From Rickettsiales bacterium (GTDB lineage Bacteria > Pseudomonadota > Alphaproteobacteria > TMED127), in assembly GCA_002717855.1 (NCBI GenBank), contig PBCD01000017.1, positions 1 to 14,698 on the forward strand: DNA of 14,698 nucleotides. The letters run 5' to 3'. Under the pieces are notes generated by a model. It was not told the DNA's origin and searched no databases. It saw only the letters and a program-made list of their open reading frames with translations. Position 1 is the stretch's first letter; each line of letters opens with the position of its first letter. The position numbers were made by a program, and so were the translations under genes. Below, piece by piece: positions 9,058 through 14,698 of this stretch.

Positions 9058-10436
9058 TTCTCTTTTTCTAAGTTAATTTTAAGGTTTTTTATTTTTCTGT
9101 ATAAAGCTGTTCTTTCCATCCCAATAAAATCAGATACCTTTGTAACATTATTATCAAATTTTATTAACTGATGTTCAATATATTTTTTCTCAAAAATTTC
9201 TTTGGCTTCCTTCAATGTATGAGAAGAAAAATCTATTGTGAGATTTTCATTAATATTTTTATCAACTAAAACATTTTTAATTTCTTGTGGTAAATCTTTT
9301 AAGTATATATTTGTCTTTTTGTTATCAGAGAGCATTGTTAATATCCATTCTACAAGGTTTTTAAGTTGCCTAACATTTCCTGGAAATTTGACTGATTTAA
9401 AATACTCAATACAATCTTTAGAAAATATTTTACTTTTTAAATTATTTTTTTTTATATAATCGGTTAAAAAAATATTACACAAATCCTCGAAATCTTCTAG
9501 TCTATCTTTAAGTTTAGGAACTTGGATTGGCATCACGTTAAGTTTAAAAAATAGATCTTCCCGAAATTTATTATCATCAATAAGATTACTTAAGTTTTCT
9601 TTTGTTGTTGCTATAATTCTAACATTTACTGCAAAAGAATTACTACCTCCAATACGAACAATCTTTTGATCTTCTAAAAACCTTACAATTTTACCTTGTG
9701 ATTTTAGGGGCATATCCTCGATTTGATCAAATAAGATAGTCCCTCCATTTAATTTTTCTAAAATACCATGTTTTAGAATACCATCAGAACTTTCAGAACC
9801 AAATAACTCTTTTTCTAAGTTTTCGGGATTTAAATTTGCACAACTTAAAACCCCAAAAGACTTTTTGTTACGATTAGATAACTTGTGTATTTCTTTTGCA
9901 ACAATTTCTTTACCTGATCCAGAGGGCCCAGTAAGAAGAATTGAAGATTCTGTTTTTGCAACTTTAGAAATTATATTTTGAAGGTTTTTAGTGGTATCCG
10001 AGTTACAAATTAATTTTTGGTGTGTTCTATTGGTTAATTCGTTAATTTTTATTTTTAAATCAATGTTTTCTAGGGCTTTTTTAACCTTATAAATTAAAAT
10101 ATCTAAATCAAAAGGTTTTTCAATAAAATCATATGCTCCATTTTTTATAGCATTAACTGCAGTCTCAATATTTCCATGACCACTTATCATTAAAACAGGG
10201 ATAAGTTCATTAAAATTTTTGATTTTATTTAAAGTCTTAAATCCATCTAATTTTGAATTATTCAACCAAATATCTAGAATTACCAAATTAATATCCTTGG
10301 AGTCCAATATCTTCAAAGCTTGATCACTATCTTGAACAGAAAACGTAGAGTATCCCTCATCACCTAATAAACCAGATATTTGATCGCAAATATCTATTTC
10401 ATCATCAATTATAAGAATATTGATATCTTTTTTCAT
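9054..10436 (-). CDS. ntrX: Response regulator NtrX with degenerate AAA+ ATPase
   Basis: A 460-residue NtrC-family regulator, partner of NtrY. The receiver (1-120) is complete: acidic pair Asp11/Asp12, phospho-acceptor Asp55, Ser85 and Lys107. The AAA+ domain (about 145-365) has Walker A GPSGSGKE (170-177), but Walker B reads TILFDQ, with Gln238 where the catalytic Glu is expected. The FREDLFFKL motif has Lys298 in place of the second Arg (PspF Arg168, the proposed arginine finger). The sigma-54-contacting GAFTGA loop is absent: the stretch after LFG reads SESSDGILKHG. Loss of GAFTGA is known for alphaproteobacterial NtrX, which acts as a sigma-54-independent DNA binder; the Walker B and finger changes go further. 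A Fis-type helix-turn-helix ends the protein (about 428-455, VSDFIGMERTALYRKIK). It overlaps ntrY and trkA by 4 bases each. Confidence 0.93.
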   Translation of the reverse strand: MKKDINILIIDDEIDICDQISGLLGDEGYSTFSVQDSDQALKILDSKDINLVILDIWLNNSKLDGFKTLNKIKNFNELIPVLMISGHGNIETAVNAIKNGAYDFIEKPFDLDILIYKVKKALENIDLKIKINELTNRTHQKLICNSDTTKNLQNIISKVAKTESSILLTGPSGSGKEIVAKEIHKLSNRNKKSFGVLSCANLNPENLEKELFGSESSDGILKHGILEKLNGGTILFDQIEDMPLKSQGKIVRFLEDQKIVRIGGSNSFAVNVRIIATTKENLSNLIDDNKFREDLFFKLNVMPIQVPKLKDRLEDFEDLCNIFLTDYIKKNNLKSKIFSKDCIEYFKSVKFPGNVRQLKNLVEWILTMLSDNKKTNIYLKDLPQEIKNVLVDKNINENLTIDFSSHTLKEAKEIFEKKYIEHQLIKFDNNVTKVSDFIGMERTALYRKIKNLKINLEKEK

Positions 10437-12592
10437 TTATCTATATTAATAAAAAGTTTTATATTAACTGAAGCGCCACCTAATTCCCTACTTTTTTTAA
10501 GTGTAATTTCTCCACAATGATCTTCAATAATTTTTTTACAAATTGAAAGTCCTAATCCAGTACCGTTTTTTTTATTAGTAATATAAGGTTCAAATAATTT
10601 ATCTATGTCATTAGGAAAACCATAACCATTATCATCAAAAATAATTTCTAAAAAATTATTTCTTTTTATAATTTCAACATGAATTTTTTTTACTTTTTTC
10701 TCTTCAATTGCGTCATATGAATTCTTTAATAAATTGATAATCACCCTTCTCATTTGACTTTTGTCAATATCAATAATGATTTTTTTGTGTTTACTCTTAA
10801 GTCTATACTCAACTTCTTTGTTAATTATTTTCTGAGAATCAATCTCTTGTTTAAGAATTACATATATATCCTCATTTTTTAAATTTATGGTTGGCATTCT
10901 TGCAAAATCGGAAAACTCTGTAACTAATTTTTCTATTTCATTTACTTGCCTTACAATCGTATTTGTGCAAGTTTCAAGAGTATCGTTATTGAGTATTTTT
11001 TTAAGAAAATTTTTTTGTAAACGTTGTGCGGAGATTTTTATTGGTGTAAGCGGGTTTCGAATTTCATGTGCAAGGTATCTAGCTACGTTTGACCAAGCTG
11101 CTTTCTTTTGCGCAGAAACAAGTTCGGTTACATCGTCAAATGTTAATATTATACCTCTTCTTTTTTTATTTTGTACCTCAGAATTAATTTTTATGTTAAT
11201 TATTTTTTGACTTGTCGAATCAGAAAACCTTATTTGTTTTTCAATTGATTTAAACTTTGTTGATATAAAATCATTTAAAATATTTTTTACATCAGGAAAA
11301 ATATCAAGAATACTTCCATTTAATGATGATTTATTTAGGATCTCTTTTGATCGTTTATTGTAAAGGACAATATTAAATTTTAGATCAAGATAAATTATTC
11401 CTGCAGTGATTCCTTCTATCACATTTTCAGTAAATTTACGTCTTATGTTTATATTTTCTTTAGCTGTTATTAATTTTTTTTTTTGCTCAACTAACTTATC
11501 AACCATTTTATTAAGAGAATTGCTTAAAGTATTAAAATCATTAAATTTTGAAAATTTTTTAATTCTGGTTTTAAGATCTCCCGAGCTAATTTTTTCTGAG
11601 GCATTAATAATTGTTTTTATTGGAAAAATAATCCGACCAGCAAATAATAGACCAAACCAAATAGAAAGCATAATGACTAGAAGGTTTATGGCTATAAATA
11701 AAATGTAAAACTGCCTTTGAAAGTTTTCTATATTTTTTTCTAAGTCTAAATACTGATTGGCAGCGTCATTAACAGAATTTACTCTACTTAGAACCATACT
11801 ATCAACATTTCTGCCAGCATATAAATAGGTTGGAATTACTCTATTAAGCTTTACTATTCCTCTCACTCTATCGTTTGTTTTATTGGTAAACACAGATATT
11901 TCACCGTCATCTGCTCTGAATATTGACCACAAGGGTGGTGGTGGTTCCTTATCAATAACAAAACTACTCCCATATTTAGCTAATAGTTGGCCAGATCTTT
12001 CAAATATTATTACCTCATCTATAAATTTTACAGATGCCAATGAATCTAATAGTATAGTCAATCTCTCTCTATCTGTAAAAAAAGCCACTTTCTCGTTGTT
12101 AATTTCTTTGCTAAGAAACATTATGTCATTTTTTAAGTTATTACTATGTTCTTTAAAGTATGACTCAGATATAAATTTTGAACCTGATATTGCAGTATTA
12201 ACTTTTTCCGTAAACCAAGTTTTGATGCCTTGATCAAAAAAAAGAAGAGAGAATATAGTGACAAATATTGATGGAATAAATGTAATAATTGCAAAAAATG
12301 CGCTCAATTGAATTTGTAAATATGAACCCGATCTTCCCTCTTTTCTGAATAAAAGTAAATTTCTTACTTTATATGAGATAAAAAGGATTATTAAAAAAAC
12401 GAGAACAGAATTCAAAACTAGCAGTGAAGAAACATTTACAAGTTTGGCATTAAAACTAAAAAAGCCAGAGATTACTAAAAAAATAAATAGACTTAAAAAA
12501 AATGAAACTAAAAATAGTAATAATAAAATAATATTTTCCTTACCACCAATATTATTTAAATTATTTTTTAAAAAAATATCTTTTAAACTCAT
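10433..12592 (-). CDS. ntrY: Membrane sensor histidine kinase NtrY
   Basis: A 719-residue inner-membrane kinase with typical NtrY architecture. Hydrophobic segments lie at about 20-43, 53-74 and 94-118. A periplasmic sensor region follows (about 119-295, ending near YLYAGRNVDSMVL), then a fourth segment at 296-318. Next come HAMP (about 318-370), PAS (about 385-490) and HisKA with LAHEIRNPLTPIKIS, phosphoacceptor His509. The ATPase domain has N-box Asn624 (NLLKNSYDAIE), G1 DDNGYGF (653-659) and G2 GTGLGLSIC (677-685). Every catalytic element is intact, unlike the NtrB encoded upstream. NtrY phosphorylates NtrX in nitrogen and redox responses, and cross-talk with NtrC is reported in some Alphaproteobacteria. 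It overlaps ntrC and ntrX by 4 bases each (ATGA). No Shine-Dalgarno is visible, so translational coupling is likely. Confidence 0.96.
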   Translation of the reverse strand: MSLKDIFLKNNLNNIGGKENIILLLLFLVSFFLSLFIFLVISGFFSFNAKLVNVSSLLVLNSVLVFLIILFISYKVRNLLLFRKEGRSGSYLQIQLSAFFAIITFIPSIFVTIFSLLFFDQGIKTWFTEKVNTAISGSKFISESYFKEHSNNLKNDIMFLSKEINNEKVAFFTDRERLTILLDSLASVKFIDEVIIFERSGQLLAKYGSSFVIDKEPPPPLWSIFRADDGEISVFTNKTNDRVRGIVKLNRVIPTYLYAGRNVDSMVLSRVNSVNDAANQYLDLEKNIENFQRQFYILFIAINLLVIMLSIWFGLLFAGRIIFPIKTIINASEKISSGDLKTRIKKFSKFNDFNTLSNSLNKMVDKLVEQKKKLITAKENINIRRKFTENVIEGITAGIIYLDLKFNIVLYNKRSKEILNKSSLNGSILDIFPDVKNILNDFISTKFKSIEKQIRFSDSTSQKIINIKINSEVQNKKRRGIILTFDDVTELVSAQKKAAWSNVARYLAHEIRNPLTPIKISAQRLQKNFLKKILNNDTLETCTNTIVRQVNEIEKLVTEFSDFARMPTINLKNEDIYVILKQEIDSQKIINKEVEYRLKSKHKKIIIDIDKSQMRRVIINLLKNSYDAIEEKKVKKIHVEIIKRNNFLEIIFDDNGYGFPNDIDKLFEPYITNKKNGTGLGLSICKKIIEDHCGEITLKKSRELGGASVNIKLFINIDK

Positions 12593-14004
12593 TTTTTAAG
12601 TATTATTTTTAGTTCTTTTATTTTTTTTCTTAAGGTGTTTCTATTAATACCTAACATTGCAGCTGTTTTTATTTGATTTCCGTTGAAAAAATCCAAAGCC
12701 TTATTGATTAGTGGTTTTTCAAATTCTGTTAGAAGTTTCCCATATAAGTTGAGTGTTGAATTATCATCCTCAGGATTAAGTGCATCAAAAAAATTACTTA
12801 GATGGATTACCATACTGTCTGAAATAGAGTTTTCACTATGGTATTCTTGGGTTAACTCATCAATATCATTGAGTTCCTCCTCAATTATATTTTTAGAAAT
12901 AAGATTATCTGTGTATAACACTGATATTTTTTTAAAAAAATTCTCTAATTCTCTTACGTTACCTGGCCATCTGTATCTTTCTAATAGTTTTATGCAATCA
13001 TCATCGATTTCCTTTGAGCCATTTGAAAATTTTTTTAGAAAAAAATTTGAAAGTAAAATTATATCACTTTTGCGATCTCTTAAACTTGGAACATTAATTT
13101 TTACTACGTTAAGTCTGTAATATAAATCCTCTCTAAATGTTCCGCTTTCTACACATTCTTTAAGATTCTTATTAGTAGCTGATATAATTCTTACATCTGA
13201 TTTTATAACTTCTCTACCACCTACTCTTGAATATTCACCCATCTGCAAAACTCTTAATAATCTTGCTTGAACTTCAAAAGGCATATCACCAATTTCGTCT
13301 AAAAAAAGTGTGCCTTTTTCTGCTTTTTCAAAATATCCTATTGTCTGTTTCTCAGCTCCAGTAAATGCCCCTTTTTCGTAACCAAAAAGTTCACTCTCAA
13401 TCAAGTCTCTTGGAATTGCTGCCATATTTAAAACTACAAAATCATTACTAGATCTTCTACTAAAATCATGTATTGCTTTAGCTACTAGTTCTTTTCCTGT
13501 ACCTGATTCTCCAGTAATTAGAACAGTCAAATCTGTCTTCATTAATTTAGCAATTGTTCTGTAAACACTTTGCATAACTTGAGAATTTCCAATCATTGGA
13601 AGTTTCTCATCATCAGTAATTAATTTATCTGCATCAGATTTATCTTTTTGCAAACATCTACTAACAACAATTATTAAATCATTCAAATCAATTGGTTTAC
13701 TAATATATTCATAGACATTTAATTTACTGGCTTTTACTGTAGTCAGTAGATTATGTTTTGCGCTAATTACAATAATTTTTGTTGAAAGTTTTTTTTTCCT
13801 AATCTTCTCTACTAATTCCAATCCATCACCATCTGGCAATTCAATGTCAGTAATAATTAAATCATAAAATTTTTTTGAAATTTCCACCCATGCTTCGGAA
13901 ATAGTTGAGACAGCTCTAATAATATTTTTTGCTCCACTTAAAGATCTAACCAAAATCTTTTTTAGAGAAATATCGCTATCAACTATAAGAATATTATTTT
14001 CCAT
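12589..14004 (-). CDS. ntrC: Sigma-54-dependent response regulator NtrC (NR-I)
   Basis: A 471-residue activator of nitrogen-limitation genes. The receiver (1-120) has Asp53 as phospho-acceptor in ITDIELPDGDG, Ser81 and Lys103. The N-terminal acidic cluster reads IVDSDIS: the usual Asp-Asp pair is Asp9-Ser10, so the expected Mg2+-coordinating acid (CheY Asp13 position) is Ser. The AAA+ domain is fully canonical: Walker A GESGTGKE (165-172), GAFTGA (212-217), Walker B LFLDE (233-237), FREDLYYRL with both arginines (291, 297) and RWPGNVRELEN. A Fis-type helix-turn-helix ends it (about 440-465, IKTAAMLGINRNTLRKKIK). GAFTGA implies the organism has RpoN, which is not in the window. The start lies inside ntrB (11-base overlap), and the stop overlaps ntrY. 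Confidence 0.96.
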   Translation of the reverse strand: MENNILIVDSDISLKKILVRSLSGAKNIIRAVSTISEAWVEISKKFYDLIITDIELPDGDGLELVEKIRKKKLSTKIIVISAKHNLLTTVKASKLNVYEYISKPIDLNDLIIVVSRCLQKDKSDADKLITDDEKLPMIGNSQVMQSVYRTIAKLMKTDLTVLITGESGTGKELVAKAIHDFSRRSSNDFVVLNMAAIPRDLIESELFGYEKGAFTGAEKQTIGYFEKAEKGTLFLDEIGDMPFEVQARLLRVLQMGEYSRVGGREVIKSDVRIISATNKNLKECVESGTFREDLYYRLNVVKINVPSLRDRKSDIILLSNFFLKKFSNGSKEIDDDCIKLLERYRWPGNVRELENFFKKISVLYTDNLISKNIIEEELNDIDELTQEYHSENSISDSMVIHLSNFFDALNPEDDNSTLNLYGKLLTEFEKPLINKALDFFNGNQIKTAAMLGINRNTLRKKIKELKIILKK

Positions 14005-14698
14005 CTATGGGAATCCAAATTTTAAAAATTGTAAGATTATTTAGCGATTGAAATTGAACTTCGCAATCATTTTCTAGCGCAATTTTTTTTGCTTGGTATA
14101 AACCAAGCCCTTTTTTATCTTTTGTAGAAAAAAAAGGGAAAAAAATCTGATTATTAAATTCCTCTCTGATCCCTTCTCCATTATCCTCTATCTCAATTAA
14201 AATAAAATTTGATGATATACTTTTTTTTATGTTAGGAATATTTTGAATCTCACCAAAATAATATGAGGTTGAAATTTTTATATATCCGTTTTCTTTAGAA
14301 ATAGACTCAAGCGAGTTTGTAATTAAATTTTCAAGTAAAATTACCATTTCTTTTTTGTTTAATAAAACATTAGGTAAGGAAGGATCAAAATTTTCAATTA
14401 AATTAATTCTTTTAATAATTAAAGTGTCAAGATTTTTTATCGAAGTTCTAATTATTTCATGAATATTAAAATTAGTTTTAGTTTTCTGCAAATTTATTGG
14501 TTTATTTTTAAAAATTCTTATGAAATTTGATAATTTCTCAACTTCATTAATGATAATTTCGTAAAATTCAGTATTTTTTGATTCAATTTTTTGTAATAGT
14601 TGGGCAGAACCTCTAATATTTGATATTGGAGTAATAATAATACTTATCAGTTTTGAGATAAAATCATTTAAAAATTCAAATTTATTGTCAAAACTTAA
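13994..14698 (-). CDS. ntrB: NtrB-family sensor kinase, C-terminal part, lacking the phosphoacceptor histidine
   Basis: The frame is open to the right edge, so the N-terminal (PAS) part is outside; 234 residues remain of about 350-390. NtrB identity rests on IRGSAQLLQ (NtrB: GIRGAAQLL), on NIHEIIRTSIKNL leading to FDPSLPNV (NtrB: ESIHKVAERVV and YDPSLPEL), and on its place before ntrC. The ATPase domain has the N-box ENLITNSLES, G1 EDNGEGI and F-box FFPFFSTK. The H-box, which should read LAHEIKNP, is LISIIITP: His, Glu and Asn are replaced by Ser, Ile and Thr. The G2 box is KKGLGL instead of GTGLGL. The protein is therefore probably not a conventional autokinase; a phosphatase or scaffold role on NtrC is possible. 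A TTG at 14491 is internal, not a start. NtrB normally reads PII and 2-oxoglutarate status. Confidence 0.88.
   Translation of the reverse strand, partial: LSFDNKFEFLNDFISKLISIIITPISNIRGSAQLLQKIESKNTEFYEIIINEVEKLSNFIRIFKNKPINLQKTKTNFNIHEIIRTSIKNLDTLIIKRINLIENFDPSLPNVLLNKKEMVILLENLITNSLESISKENGYIKISTSYYFGEIQNIPNIKKSISSNFILIEIEDNGEGIREEFNNQIFFPFFSTKDKKGLGLYQAKKIALENDCEVQFQSLNNLTIFKIWIPIDGK
14627..14650 (-). other. Degenerate H-box of NtrB
   Basis: These eight codons read L-I-S-I-I-I-T-P. They align without a gap to the kinase H-box L-A-H-E-I-K-N-P because the next residues (IRGSAQLL) match NtrB. The Ser codon AGT at 14642-14644 stands where the phosphorylated His should be. The frame is open on both sides, so this is not a frameshift artefact within the window. 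Confidence 0.85.

Noticed and set aside
9747..9806. Absence of GAFTGA in NtrX as a novelty by itself
   Set aside because: It is already known for alphaproteobacterial NtrX. Only the Walker B and arginine-finger changes are reported as unusual.
14447..14467. A His-Glu pair in NIHEIIRTS of NtrB as a displaced phosphoacceptor
   Set aside because: It aligns with the ESIHKVAERVV segment of ordinary NtrB, between the HisKA and ATPase domains, and is followed by DPSLP at the normal distance. It is not an H-box.
14489..14491. TTG at 14491 as the start of a short separate ATPase-domain protein
   Set aside because: The frame is open to the window edge and the upstream residues match NtrB, so this is an internal leucine codon.

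Overview
The window comes from a compact, strongly AT-rich genome, by eye well under 35% G+C. Lysine, asparagine and isoleucine codons are heavily used, there are many poly-A/poly-T tracts, and almost no DNA is non-coding. The gene order ntrB-ntrC-ntrY-ntrX-trkA-dat-hflX is a hallmark of Alphaproteobacteria. With the base composition and packing it suggests a streamlined, probably free-living (marine-type) alphaproteobacterium. The exact clade cannot be fixed from the sequence.

Layout. (1) Positions 2-1072, + strand: C-terminal part of the ribosome-associated GTPase TypA/BipA, cut by the window edge. (2) 1076-2230, - strand: a class III (CaiB/BaiF) CoA-transferase, convergent with typA with 3 bases between them. 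(3) 2231-2292: a 62-base divergent intergenic region, the only real gap in the window. (4) 2293-5747, + strand: clpB (disaggregase) with its stop overlapping the start of a beta-hydroxyacid dehydrogenase gene. (5) 5740-14698, - strand: a seven-gene block read as ntrB (partial) > ntrC > ntrY > ntrX > trkA > dat > hflX. Every junction overlaps (11, 4, 4, 4, 1 and 8 bases), so it is almost certainly one translationally coupled operon entering from outside the window. There are no RNA genes, mobile elements, CRISPR arrays or phage genes.

The operon joins two nitrogen/redox-type two-component systems (NtrB/NtrC and NtrY/NtrX) to potassium-uptake control (TrkA), D-amino acid supply for the cell wall (Dat) and a ribosome-rescue GTPase (HflX). 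hfq, commonly found between dat and hflX in Alphaproteobacteria, is missing, and dat and hflX overlap directly.

The most striking signal is in the two-component proteins. NtrB has lost its phosphoacceptor histidine and the rest of its H-box (LISIIITP where LAHEIKNP is expected), although the flanking NtrB-specific sequence is intact. NtrC has an intact sigma-54 activator ATPase with GAFTGA, but its receiver has Ser in place of a conserved acidic Mg2+ ligand. NtrY is a canonical kinase. NtrX has an intact receiver, but its AAA+ domain has Gln for the Walker B glutamate, Lys for an arginine-finger residue, and no GAFTGA loop. Each pair thus keeps one half of the usual chemistry. This suggests a rewired system with one active kinase (NtrY), one ATPase-competent activator (NtrC) and two pseudo-enzymes.
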